From Prevotella sp. (GTDB lineage Bacteria; Bacteroidota; Bacteroidia; Bacteroidales; Bacteroidaceae): a stretch of 36,892 nucleotides of DNA. Below are positions 8,237 through 16,335 of the stretch, piece after piece. The notes beneath the pieces are model-generated. The model ran no database searches. It was not told where the DNA came from and saw nothing but the letters and a program-made list of their open reading frames with translations. The stretch covers positions 561 to 37,452 of the forward strand of contig DMYZ01000102.1 in the NCBI GenBank assembly GCA_003483565.1. Reading direction: 5' to 3'. Within the stretch, counting starts at the first letter, position 1. Every line of letters starts with the position of its first letter. The translations under genes were made by a program, and so were the position numbers.

Positions 8237-8932
8237 TTAGTTCTTGGTATATCCCAGTGTGAGAACACTGATTTTAATGTTTCCGGCTTTGATAAGTTCC
8301 TGTGCGCAAGAGATAATTGTAGCTCCGGTTGTGCAGATGTCATCAATGATAAGAATATGTTTGCCTTTGGCTCTTTCTGGATGTACAAGCCGGAAGAGAC
8401 CTTTTACGTTTTCTGCTCTTCCCCAACGACTCTTGTGGGTCTGACTGCTCTTGAACTTGGTTCGCTTTACAAGTTTTTCATCAATAGGTATCTTTGTAAT
8501 AATATTTACTCCTTTGGCAATTTCCATACTTTGGTTATAGCCTCGTGTCAACTTGCGCTTTAAGGATAAGGGTACAGGAAATATAACGTCAATACCATCA
8601 AAGAATTTATCTTTACAGAATTCCATTGCTGTCATTTTTCCCATTTGATAGCCTATGGAAGGATGGTTATGGTATTTCAGTTCATAAATAATTTTACTGG
8701 CAGGAGCATGACTTTGATAGTAGAAGAGGGCTGCAGCTTTTTCTATAGGAATGCGTCCCCAGAAACTTTTGGCCATTTCATTATCATAAGGCTGGCGGGA
8801 AAAATTAGTGCGTGGTAAATCAATGTTGCAGTTTGTGCAGATGACTTGTTCGTCAGCATGTAGCCGTCGTCCACAAAGTTCACATTTCCGCGGTGCGATA
8901 AGATCAATGATGCATCCTAATATACTTGCCAT
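8237..8932 (-). CDS. ComF-family phosphoribosyltransferase-like protein
   Basis: A 231-residue ComF-type protein. The N-terminus has a double zinc ribbon with CELC (17-20) and CTNC (32-35). A PRTase domain follows, whose PRPP loop is IIDDICTTGAT (195-205); RGYNQS (130-135) is the other family hallmark. In naturally competent bacteria ComF is needed for single-stranded DNA import, but many non-competent species carry it and its general activity is not settled. It is the third gene of prmC-recX-comF, 17 bp after recX, and the next gene downstream (pyrE) has its own -7 element. Confidence 0.92.
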   Translation of the reverse strand: MASILGCIIDLIAPRKCELCGRRLHADEQVICTNCNIDLPRTNFSRQPYDNEMAKSFWGRIPIEKAAALFYYQSHAPASKIIYELKYHNHPSIGYQMGKMTAMEFCKDKFFDGIDVIFPVPLSLKRKLTRGYNQSMEIAKGVNIITKIPIDEKLVKRTKFKSSQTHKSRWGRAENVKGLFRLVHPERAKGKHILIIDDICTTGATIISCAQELIKAGNIKISVLTLGYTKN

Positions 8933-8956
8933 TGTTTTTTAATCTCTCTCTGTTTT

Positions 8957-9439
8957 TTAGAAGTCATTATCAGGAATCTCTTCAATATTATCAAGACATT
9001 GTTTGATTAAATCGATACTGAATCCTCTGCCCAGAGCAAATTTGATAAGTTTTAAATTGAGTTCATATTCATTTTTTGCATGAATATTTTTATGCTTGTT
9101 CTTAAGTAGTGGACGAAGAACTTCAAGATACGTCTCATCAGGTATTCCTTCGAATATAGGATCGGAAATGTCTTTGGAAATATGCTTGACATAAAGAGCC
9201 TGTTCTATTTTTCGCCTTCCCCATTGATTATATTTTATTTTATCGTTGATAAAAAAAAGAGCAAACCGGTTGTCGTCTATATATTTTTCTTGAATCAGAT
9301 AAGCCATATTGCGAGCCTGGGCTTCTTTGGTGAGTCCCCATTTTTGCATTTTTTCTAATGCATCTTGTGAACAATGCTCCGACTGTGAGCAAAGAGCCGT
9401 CAATTTGGACAGGGCTTGTTGTTCTGTTATCTGTTTCAT
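8957..9439 (-). CDS. recX: RecX-family regulatory protein
   Basis: A 160-residue, largely helical protein with RecX-type three-helix repeats. The diagnostic core is around residues 40-80, where YIDDNRFALFFI and WGRRKIEQAL match RecX repeat signatures. RecX binds RecA filaments and limits recombinase activity. The ATG at 9439 overlaps the prmC stop codon (ATGA), so translation is probably coupled. recA is not in the window; pairing of recX with prmC and comF is therefore separate from recA control. Confidence 0.9.
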   Translation of the reverse strand: MKQITEQQALSKLTALCSQSEHCSQDALEKMQKWGLTKEAQARNMAYLIQEKYIDDNRFALFFINDKIKYNQWGRRKIEQALYVKHISKDISDPIFEGIPDETYLEVLRPLLKNKHKNIHAKNEYELNLKLIKFALGRGFSIDLIKQCLDNIEEIPDNDF

Positions 9440-10311
9440 CTTTTGATGGATTTAGTAAACCTCAATTTTCCGAAGGTATCAGGAAAAAAATCTGTATTAA
9501 GAAAACCTTCCTGCTTGAGCATATCTTTCATGTCCTTGTTACAGAGAGGGTTAATTTCAAAAAGCAGGATGCCATGCTGTTTCAATGCATGATGGGCATA
9601 GTGCGCAATAGCTGTATAGAAACATAGAGGATCATCATCCGGAACGAAAAGTGCTATACTTGGTTCATAATTAAGTACATTCTTTTCCATGTCCTTTTGC
9701 TCTTTTTGCATTATATAAGGCGGATTACTGATAATAACATCCCATAACTCTGTATCTCCTGAAGGGGCCTGGAGTGCATCCTGGCATTTAAAGTTTATTT
9801 TTGCACCTAGTTGTTGAGCATTGTTTCTTGCTGTTTTTAGAGCTTCTTCAGAAATGTCCCAGGCTGAGACTTCTGCTTCAGGATGCTCTAAAGCTGCAGA
9901 AATGGCTATACATCCTGAGCCTGTACCAATATCAAGAAAATGCCTGATATTTGTTTTAGGTGTTTTTATTTCTCCCTCTGTTGTCTGTTGTAGAGTAGGA
10001 TAGGATGGTATATATTGTAAGAGCTCAGCCGTTTCCGGTCTTGGTATCAGTACACCCTGTTCCACATGAAATGTTCTACCGTTGAATACAGTTTCTCCTA
10101 AAATATACTGAACAGGCTCGCCCGTCTCCAATCGTCTGACAATTTTCTCGAGTTGATCTTTTTCTTCTGCAGATAATTCGTTAACTTTGCCGATGGCAAT
10201 GTCTGTCAGCGACATTCCGTAGCGGATATCTAGTACTGTCCTGATGATAGCCTGGGCTTCGTCTACAGTATATAATGAGGTAAGTCTTTTCCAAAGTTGT
10301 TGATAAGTCAT
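9436..10311 (-). CDS. prmC: Peptide chain release factor N5-glutamine methyltransferase
   Basis: S-adenosylmethionine-dependent enzyme that methylates the GGQ glutamine of release factors RF1 and RF2. The 291-residue protein has an N-terminal helical domain and then a Rossmann methyltransferase domain with motif I LDIGTGSGCIAIS and the catalytic NPPYI motif. Both are hallmarks of PrmC. An in-frame extension beginning at TTG 10350 exists, but it overlaps the predicted promoter. The ATG at 10311 (MTYQQLW) gives the usual length and is preferred. First gene of prmC-recX-comF; divergent from ribD with only 58 bp between starts. Confidence 0.95.
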   Translation of the reverse strand: MTYQQLWKRLTSLYTVDEAQAIIRTVLDIRYGMSLTDIAIGKVNELSAEEKDQLEKIVRRLETGEPVQYILGETVFNGRTFHVEQGVLIPRPETAELLQYIPSYPTLQQTTEGEIKTPKTNIRHFLDIGTGSGCIAISAALEHPEAEVSAWDISEEALKTARNNAQQLGAKINFKCQDALQAPSGDTELWDVIISNPPYIMQKEQKDMEKNVLNYEPSIALFVPDDDPLCFYTAIAHYAHHALKQHGILLFEINPLCNKDMKDMLKQEGFLNTDFFPDTFGKLRFTKSIKR

Positions 10312-10347
10312 AGTCTCACGTAGAAAACTCTTTTTTCCCTGATAGTG

Positions 10348-10378
10348 CAAAAGTAATAAAAATAAAGATATGGACCAA
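10348..10378 (-). promoter_or_regulatory. prmC promoter overlapping the ribD start
   Basis: Minus-strand TACTTTTG (10355-10348) has TTGG (10378-10375) 19 bp upstream. The -33 region lies inside the first codons of the divergent ribD gene. I see no equally good plus-strand -7 element for ribD in the 58-bp gap. Confidence 0.55.
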
Positions 10379-11350
10379 GAAACGATAGATGAAATGTATA
10401 TGCGCCGTTGTATTCAGCTGGCGAAAAATGGTATGCAAAATGCTAAGCCTAACCCAATGGTAGGAGCCGTGATAGTATCTAAGGACGGGCAAATTATTGG
10501 TGAAGGATATCATGCAAAATGTGGAGAAGGGCATGCGGAAGTGAATGCTTTTGCTTCAGTACGTCCAGAAGATGAGTCTCTTTTGCCGAATGCTACAATT
10601 TATGTAAGTCTAGAACCTTGTTCGCATTATGGTAAAACACCTCCTTGTGCTGATTTAATTGTACATAAAGGGGTGCATCGTGTAGTCTGTGGCTGCATTG
10701 ATCCTTTTTCAAAAGTGCAGGGCAGAGGCGTGAAAAAAATCCGTGATGCAGGTATTGAGGTGACGGTAGGTGTCCTTGAACGGGAATGTAAGGAGGTTAA
10801 TAAAAGATTTATGACTTTCAATACTGAGCATCGCCCTTATATTATATTAAAATGGGCACAGACTGCAAACGGGTTCATGGGTAGTAAAAATGAGTTAGGA
10901 GAAGCTCAGCAACTGTTTGTTTCTACTTCTTATACAAAGATGCTCGTCCATCAGACTCGTGCTGAAAATGATGCGGTTTTAATTGGAAGAGGTACATTGG
11001 AGTGTGATCATCCACAACTTAATGTCCGTGAATGGAGTGGCCCATCACCTGAGCGAATTTTATTAAGTCATAGTAATCAGAATGTTCCGAATGGCTTTGT
11101 GCAGTTTACAGATATTCCTTCTGTTCTTAGTCATCTTTATGAAGAAAATAAGCAAAGTCTTCTGGTCGAGGGGGGAGCCAAGACCTTGCGGTCTTTTCTT
11201 GAGAATAATTATTGGGATGAAATAAGGGTAGAAACAACGACAAAGACTATCGCAAAAGGTATTAAAGCTCCTCAAGTCCCCGTTTGCGTTAATATTTTAA
11301 ATCAGCAGTTGATTGACGGGAATACAATTACCATTTACGAGAGACAATAA
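10370..11350 (+). CDS. ribD: Bifunctional riboflavin biosynthesis deaminase/reductase
   Basis: Catalyses two steps of riboflavin synthesis: deamination of the pyrimidine ring, then NADPH-dependent reduction of the ribose. The N-terminal cytidine-deaminase-like domain (about 1-150) has the zinc ligands H55 in HAEVNAF and C84/C93 in PCSHYGKTPPC. The C-terminal RibD_C reductase domain (about 150-326) carries the NADPH-site segment LLVEGGAKTL. Length 326 is somewhat short for the family but both domains are complete. No other rib genes are adjacent. It is divergent from prmC and convergent with the RNase H gene. Confidence 0.96.
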   Translation: MDQETIDEMYMRRCIQLAKNGMQNAKPNPMVGAVIVSKDGQIIGEGYHAKCGEGHAEVNAFASVRPEDESLLPNATIYVSLEPCSHYGKTPPCADLIVHKGVHRVVCGCIDPFSKVQGRGVKKIRDAGIEVTVGVLERECKEVNKRFMTFNTEHRPYIILKWAQTANGFMGSKNELGEAQQLFVSTSYTKMLVHQTRAENDAVLIGRGTLECDHPQLNVREWSGPSPERILLSHSNQNVPNGFVQFTDIPSVLSHLYEENKQSLLVEGGAKTLRSFLENNYWDEIRVETTTKTIAKGIKAPQVPVCVNILNQQLIDGNTITIYERQ

Positions 11351-11363
11351 AGAAACAGATTTC

Positions 11364-11382
11364 GAAATAAGGAACTTATTTC
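11364..11382. terminator. Hairpin shared by convergent ribD and RNase H genes
   Basis: A perfect 8-bp inverted repeat GAAATAAG/CTTATTTC with a 3-nt GAA loop, 13 bp after the ribD stop. It is followed on the plus strand by TTTCTTCC. It overlaps the stop codon of the RNase H gene on the other strand, so it could serve either transcript. The stem is AT-rich, hence moderate confidence. Confidence 0.45.
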
Positions 11383-11852
11383 TTTCTTCCAAAATCAGCA
11401 GGACATTCACCCCATTTTTGAGTTTCCCATTTGAATATGGGAGTTGAAACCGGGTGAGTTTGGAGCCAGTACTCAGCCCGTGCAATAATAGTAAATAGAG
11501 GATCGGTCTTGGCATTGCGCTCCAGTTTAGTCTTGCATTTTTTCTTGTTTACCCAGAGAATGGCATTGTAACTGTCTGAATAGATTGCTTTGTCCTTGAT
11601 GCCCTTCTTTTCCATTAAAGCCAAGGCATGGACAATAGCCAGAAATTCACCAATATTGTTGGTGCCGTGGACAGGACCGAAATGAAAAACCTGCAGCCCG
11701 GTCGTAAGATCGACAGCCTGATATTCCATCGGGCCAGGGTTGCCGCTGCAGGCAGCATCGACAGCCCATGCGTTTGCCTTTACCTCATTTGGTAAAGGCA
11801 AAATTGTATCATGTCGCCAGTCTGGTGGATTTTGAAGCTCGTTTTTTTTCAC
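11376..11852 (-). CDS. Ribonuclease HI-type protein
   Basis: RNase H-fold nuclease that cuts the RNA strand of RNA-DNA hybrids. The acidic catalytic set can be followed: the Asp of VDAACSGNPGP on strand 1, the Glu of NNIGEFLAIVHAL on helix A, the Asp of YSDS, and the late Asp in the PADFGRK tail. It lacks the N-terminal viroplasmin-like hybrid-binding domain that longer Bacteroidales RNases H carry. The start is uncertain. I use GTG at 11852, 4 bp after the argS stop; an in-frame TTG at 11879 would overlap argS by 23 bp, and no ATG is available before the catalytic core. Co-transcribed with argS. Confidence 0.85.
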   Translation of the reverse strand: MKKNELQNPPDWRHDTILPLPNEVKANAWAVDAACSGNPGPMEYQAVDLTTGLQVFHFGPVHGTNNIGEFLAIVHALALMEKKGIKDKAIYSDSYNAILWVNKKKCKTKLERNAKTDPLFTIIARAEYWLQTHPVSTPIFKWETQKWGECPADFGRKK

Positions 11853-11856
11853 TGCT

Positions 11857-13674
11857 TTACATTCTTTCTGGTACTTCAATGCCTAAAAGATCCATACCAT
11901 TTTTGATGATTTTTGCTATATTCTGGGCAATGACAAGACGAGTGATCTTTTCTTCCTCAGTATCTGCTTTGAGAATACTGTAGTCATGATAGAACTGATT
12001 AAAATCTTTTGTCAATTCATAGCAATAGTTGGCAATGCCACTTGGAGAGCAGTTTATACCAGCTTCATTTACAGTTGTGGCAAAATCATTCATCTTTTGT
12101 ATGAGTTCAATCTCCTTGTCGTTGAGAGGAGCCTGATCCTGGAGAGAAGCGGGAATAGTGATGCTTTGCTCTTTTGCATTACGCATGATACTGCGGATAC
12201 GGGCATAAGTATACTGGATAAAAGGTCCGGTGTTGCCATTGAAATCAATACTTTCTGCCGGATTGAACAGCATGTTTTTGCGGGCATCAACCTTTAGAAT
12301 AAAGTATTTGAGAGCTCCAAGTCCAACAATACGGGCTGTCTCATCTTTTTCATTCTCTGACATATCCTTGAATTTGCCAAGTTCATCGGAGGTGTCTCTG
12401 GCATCTTTGATCATTTCGGCAATAAGTTCATCGGCATCAACAACTGTCCCTTCACGGCTTTTCATTTTGCCGTTAGGCAGTTCTACCATGCCATAAGAGA
12501 AATGTACAAGGTCTTTCCCCCATTTAAAACCTAAGCGGTCAAGAAGAATTGAGAGTACCTGAAAATGATAGTTCTGTTCATTGCCTACCACATAGATCAT
12601 CTTGTCAATAGGATAGTCATTGAATCTCATTTCTGCTGTACCAATATCCTGGGTCATATAGACTGAAGTGCCGTCTGAACGCAGTAACAGTTTCTCATCA
12701 AGACCGTCTTTCGTCAGGTCAGCCCATACGCTATTGTCTGGTCTGCGGTAAAAGAGTCCTTTTTCCAACCCTTCTTCTACTTTTTTCTTTCCCTCAAGGT
12801 AAGTATTTGATTCATAATAAATCTTGTCAAATTTTACTCCCAGAGCCTTATAGGTTTCATCAAAACCAGCATAAACCCAAGAGTTCATTTTCTGCCATAG
12901 TGCCCGGACTTCAGGATCATTGTTTTCCCATTTTACAAGCATCTCATGAGCTTCTTTTATCAGCGGAGCTTCTTGTTCTGCTTTCTTTTTAGCTTCTTCT
13001 TCACTTATGCCTTCAGTGATGTACTGTTTTTCAAGTTCAGCACATTCTTTTTTGTAGTGCTTGTCGAAGGCTACATAAAAATCACCGATAAGATGATCCC
13101 CCTTCTTTCCACTTGTTTCTGGAGTGATGCCGTTACCCCATTTTAACCATGCCAGCATACTTTTACAAATATGTATGCCACGGTCGTTGACAATATTTGT
13201 CTTAATGACCTTATTTCCGTTGGCTTCCATGATCTTTGCCAGTGACCAACCTAACAGGTTATTGCGTACATGCCCTAGATGAAGTGGCTTATTGGTATTT
13301 GGAGAAGAATACTCTATCATGACGAGCGGGCTGTTTCCTGTAGCTTTTTTTTCTCCAAAAGAAGGATCGGCATTGATATCATTCAGTAAACTGATCCAGG
13401 CTGCAGATGCGATAGAAAGATTGAGGAACCCTTTAACGACATTAAAAGATGCAATAGCATTACAATTATGCTCTAGGTAATCTCCGATTTCCTGTGCAGT
13501 GTCTTCTGGTTTCTTTTTGGATATTTTTAAAAATGGAAATACTACAAGAGTAAGATTCCCTTCAAAATTACTGCGTGTTTTTTGCAGCTGTACCATTTTT
13601 TCTGATACTTCTTGTCCATATAGCTCTTTTACTGCCGCCAAGACAGCGTTGCTGATTTGATTTTCAATTTTCAT
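11857..13674 (-). CDS. argS: Arginyl-tRNA synthetase
   Basis: Class I synthetase that charges tRNA-Arg in the cytoplasm. The 605-residue product has the N-terminal Add-1 domain (1-110), the HIGH motif as HLGH (132-135, within PNTNKPLHLGH), and KMKSREG as the KMSKS-like loop. The C-terminal anticodon-binding DALR domain ends in VPERM. The frame is open 84 codons further upstream, but that extension is low-complexity, overlaps dinB and lies upstream of the promoter. The ATG at 13674 (MKIENQIS) is therefore chosen and matches family length. RNase H follows directly. Confidence 0.97.
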   Translation of the reverse strand: MKIENQISNAVLAAVKELYGQEVSEKMVQLQKTRSNFEGNLTLVVFPFLKISKKKPEDTAQEIGDYLEHNCNAIASFNVVKGFLNLSIASAAWISLLNDINADPSFGEKKATGNSPLVMIEYSSPNTNKPLHLGHVRNNLLGWSLAKIMEANGNKVIKTNIVNDRGIHICKSMLAWLKWGNGITPETSGKKGDHLIGDFYVAFDKHYKKECAELEKQYITEGISEEEAKKKAEQEAPLIKEAHEMLVKWENNDPEVRALWQKMNSWVYAGFDETYKALGVKFDKIYYESNTYLEGKKKVEEGLEKGLFYRRPDNSVWADLTKDGLDEKLLLRSDGTSVYMTQDIGTAEMRFNDYPIDKMIYVVGNEQNYHFQVLSILLDRLGFKWGKDLVHFSYGMVELPNGKMKSREGTVVDADELIAEMIKDARDTSDELGKFKDMSENEKDETARIVGLGALKYFILKVDARKNMLFNPAESIDFNGNTGPFIQYTYARIRSIMRNAKEQSITIPASLQDQAPLNDKEIELIQKMNDFATTVNEAGINCSPSGIANYCYELTKDFNQFYHDYSILKADTEEEKITRLVIAQNIAKIIKNGMDLLGIEVPERM

Positions 13675-13707
13675 ACCGGTTGCAAAATATAAATTCGAAT
13701 TTGACTG

Positions 13708-13715
13708 CAAAACTA
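13708..13715 (-). promoter_or_regulatory. -7 element of the argS promoter
   Basis: Minus-strand TAGTTTTG, followed by C, matches TAnnTTTG and lies 33 bp upstream of the argS ATG. No TTTG is visible at the -33 position. Confidence 0.45.
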
Positions 13716-13725
13716 CATAAAAAAA

Positions 13726-13756
13726 TTGAGATAATCTATTCTTTTTTGTACTTTTG
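13726..13756 (+). promoter_or_regulatory. dinB promoter with near-leaderless spacing
   Basis: TTG (13726-13728), 20 bp, then TACTTTTG (13749-13756). The dinB ATG begins only 5 nt after the -7 element, so the mRNA would have almost no 5' leader. I did not see an obvious LexA-type palindrome over this promoter. Confidence 0.6.
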
Positions 13757-13761
13757 CATCT

Positions 13762-14856
13762 ATGAAAGGACGAAAGATCATACATATTGATATGGATGCT
13801 TTTTTTGCAAGTGTGGAACAGCGTGATCATCCTGAATTGAAAGGGAAACCCGTAGCTGTCGGACATGACCGTGAGAGAGGTGTCGTGTCTACAGCTAGTT
13901 ATGAGGCCCGTAAATTTGGAGTCCACTCTGCCATGTCAATGCAGATGGCCAAGCGCCTGTGTCCTCAACTCGTTGTTGTGGCGAGTGAACATGGTTACTA
14001 TGGGAAGATATCGCAGCAGATTCGAACTATCTTTTATGAATATACTGATAAAATAGAACCACTCAGCATTGATGAGGCTTTCTTAGATGTCACAGAAAAC
14101 AAGAAGAAGATAGAAAAGGCAACAGATATAGCCAAGCTAATTAAGCAACGTATCAAAGAAGAGCTTCATTTGACAGCTTCCGCCGGGGTCTCTTATAATA
14201 AATTTCTGGCTAAAATAGCTTCAGATTATAATAAACCGGATGGACTTTGTGTTATTCGTCCGGATGAAGCTCTTGACTTCATTGCACAGTTGCCAATAGA
14301 GAAATTCTGGGGTGTTGGTCCTAAAACAGCCCAATTAATGCATCGTGTGGGAATCTATAATGGCTTGCAGTTACGGCAGTGCTCCCAAGCCCATCTTCAG
14401 GAATTGTTTGGCAAGGCAGGACCAATATTTTATAATTTCGCACGAGGTGTTGATGAACGCCCTGTTGTCAGTGAACGTATACGTAAATCAGTAGGCTGCG
14501 AGCGTACTTTTCTTGAAGATATAAGTATTCGCTCTACGATTATTATAGAACTGTATCATACCGTATTAGAATTAGTAGAACGTATTGCCAAGGACAATTT
14601 TTGTGGGAAAACACTGACTTTAAAGATAAAATATGGTGACTTTACTCAAGTGACAAGAAGCATAACCCAAGGCAGAATACTTAGTAAGAAGGATACCATA
14701 CTTCCTCTTGCCAAGCAAATGCTGGCAATGATCAGTTATGATGCCAATCATCCCATTCGTCTCATAGGGCTTTCTGTCTCTAATCCTCATATAGAAGATT
14801 TAGAGACAAAACCTCGATGGATAGAAGGATTTCTGAATTTTAAAGGATTCTTGTAA
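13762..14856 (+). CDS. dinB: DNA polymerase IV (Y-family translesion polymerase)
   Basis: Error-prone Y-family polymerase that bypasses DNA lesions. The 364-residue protein has the catalytic motif DMDAFFASVE (10-19) and the second acidic motif SIDEAFLDV with D104/E105. It also has the helix-hairpin-helix-like segment around PIEKFWGVGPKTA, and a little-finger domain (about 240-350). The C-terminus ends at NFKGFL without an obvious QxxLxF beta-clamp peptide. It is divergent from argS, with 87 bp between starts, and convergent with the efflux operon (27-bp gap, no convincing terminator). Confidence 0.96.
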   Translation: MKGRKIIHIDMDAFFASVEQRDHPELKGKPVAVGHDRERGVVSTASYEARKFGVHSAMSMQMAKRLCPQLVVVASEHGYYGKISQQIRTIFYEYTDKIEPLSIDEAFLDVTENKKKIEKATDIAKLIKQRIKEELHLTASAGVSYNKFLAKIASDYNKPDGLCVIRPDEALDFIAQLPIEKFWGVGPKTAQLMHRVGIYNGLQLRQCSQAHLQELFGKAGPIFYNFARGVDERPVVSERIRKSVGCERTFLEDISIRSTIIIELYHTVLELVERIAKDNFCGKTLTLKIKYGDFTQVTRSITQGRILSKKDTILPLAKQMLAMISYDANHPIRLIGLSVSNPHIEDLETKPRWIEGFLNFKGFL

Positions 14857-14883
14857 TATATGTTTAAGTTTGGGGAAACAGCT

Positions 14884-16335
14884 TTATTGCCAACCACCTC
14901 CCAGACTCTTGTATATGTTTACTAGATTGGAAAGTTGTTGTTGCTTGGCTTCTATTAATTCTGTTTTTGCATCAAGTGCATCCCTCTCATCCATGAGGAC
15001 GTCAAGATAGTCTGCTTTTCCGTTGAGATAAAGTTGTCTTACCACTTCTACCGACTTGTCCAGTGTCACAGATTCTTCATTTTTCAATTGATAATATTTA
15101 TCCAGATTATTGATTTTTGACATCAGATCACATACCTCAGAATAGGCTGTAATCAGCGTTTTGTCATATTCATACAAAGCTTCTATTTGCTGAGCATCAG
15201 CACTTTGAAAATTTGCCTGGATAGCTTTGCGATTGATAATAGGTCCGGTAAGTCCTCCAACAATGCTGAAGGCTAGTGACTTTGGTACTCTAGTAAGATA
15301 AGCTGGATTAAAGGCATCTAGTCCAAGGGTTGCTGAAATATCAAGTGAAGGCAGAAACTCCTTACGTGCAGCCTCTACATTCCATTTGGCTGCAGCTAAT
15401 TCATGTTCAGCCTGACGGATGTCCGGGCGATTAAGAAGCAGTTCTGATGGAATACCTGTTGTGACTTGTTTGAGATTCAAAGACAGAAAATCTTTTTTAT
15501 TACGAGGTATCTTTGTTGGATACCTTCCAAGTAGCAGGTTGATGGAATTTTCTGTTTCTGTGATTTCCTGACGTATCGTATATTCATCGGAACGGGCTTT
15601 GGCAAGCTCAGCTTCAAATTTCTGTACGGCGAGTTCTGTATCGGCATCAGCCTGTTTTTGAATTTTTGCTATTTCTACAGCTTTTTTTTGGAGGTCTATA
15701 TACTTGTGCATCAAATCAAGTTGATTGTCAAGAGCCAGTAATTGATAATAGTTACTGGCTATTTGGGCAATTAGGGATGATAAAACGGTATTACGGCCTT
15801 CTACAGAAGCAAGATATTTCTCAACGACAGCTTTCTTCTGAGTACTTAATTTGTGCCAAAGATCAATTTCCCAGTCACCAGTTAACTCCGGATAATAGTC
15901 CATCAATAGATTAGGCATGGATTTTCCCGGCTCAATATCTGTGGTTGCATTACCTGCTCCTTCACTAGTATATCGTCCTGGCTTGCTCATGCCAATACCG
16001 ACTCCTGCCGTAACACTAGGTAATAGTGTCCCTTCATGATAGAGTATATCACTTTTGGCTTCTGCAATTTGCTGTAGGGTGATTCTTAAATCCTGATTAT
16101 TAATCAGTGCTGTGTCAATGAGTGATACAAGCGTTGAATCTGTAAAGAACTGACGCCAAGGGGTGATTCCTGTATGAACTGTTGATGCACTGGTACTGTC
16201 GGCGTTATAATGCTCCGGCAGCTGAGCCTTAACAGCATCATTGAGCAAAGTGCTGTGTGGAGTCTTGCAGCCTGACAGTACTAACAATGTAACTGATAGA
16301 ATCAGACTCGTAAATCGTATATCTTTTGTTTTCAC
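14884..16335 (-). CDS. RND efflux outer-membrane lipoprotein (NodT/OprM/TolC family)
   Basis: Outer-membrane channel of a tripartite drug or solute exporter. The 483-residue protein has a lipoprotein signal with lipobox VLSGC (Cys23). Two outer-membrane efflux protein repeats of long alpha-helices follow, including the typical SLIAQIASNYYQLLALDNQL and LLNRPDIRQAEHEL segments of NodT-type factors. Translation starts at GTG 16335, whose GTGA overlaps the stop codon of the pump gene, so translational coupling is likely. It is the third gene of the membrane-fusion/pump/channel operon. Confidence 0.94.
   Translation of the reverse strand: MKTKDIRFTSLILSVTLLVLSGCKTPHSTLLNDAVKAQLPEHYNADSTSASTVHTGITPWRQFFTDSTLVSLIDTALINNQDLRITLQQIAEAKSDILYHEGTLLPSVTAGVGIGMSKPGRYTSEGAGNATTDIEPGKSMPNLLMDYYPELTGDWEIDLWHKLSTQKKAVVEKYLASVEGRNTVLSSLIAQIASNYYQLLALDNQLDLMHKYIDLQKKAVEIAKIQKQADADTELAVQKFEAELAKARSDEYTIRQEITETENSINLLLGRYPTKIPRNKKDFLSLNLKQVTTGIPSELLLNRPDIRQAEHELAAAKWNVEAARKEFLPSLDISATLGLDAFNPAYLTRVPKSLAFSIVGGLTGPIINRKAIQANFQSADAQQIEALYEYDKTLITAYSEVCDLMSKINNLDKYYQLKNEESVTLDKSVEVVRQLYLNGKADYLDVLMDERDALDAKTELIEAKQQQLSNLVNIYKSLGGGWQ

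Noticed and set aside
8179..8388. Minus-strand frame of 69 codons between pyrE and comF
   Set aside because: Overlaps the comF C-terminal coding sequence in another frame and covers the pyrE promoter.
14857..14883. Possible terminator between dinB and the efflux operon
   Set aside because: Only a 4-bp GTTT/AAAC pairing around GGGG; too weak to call.
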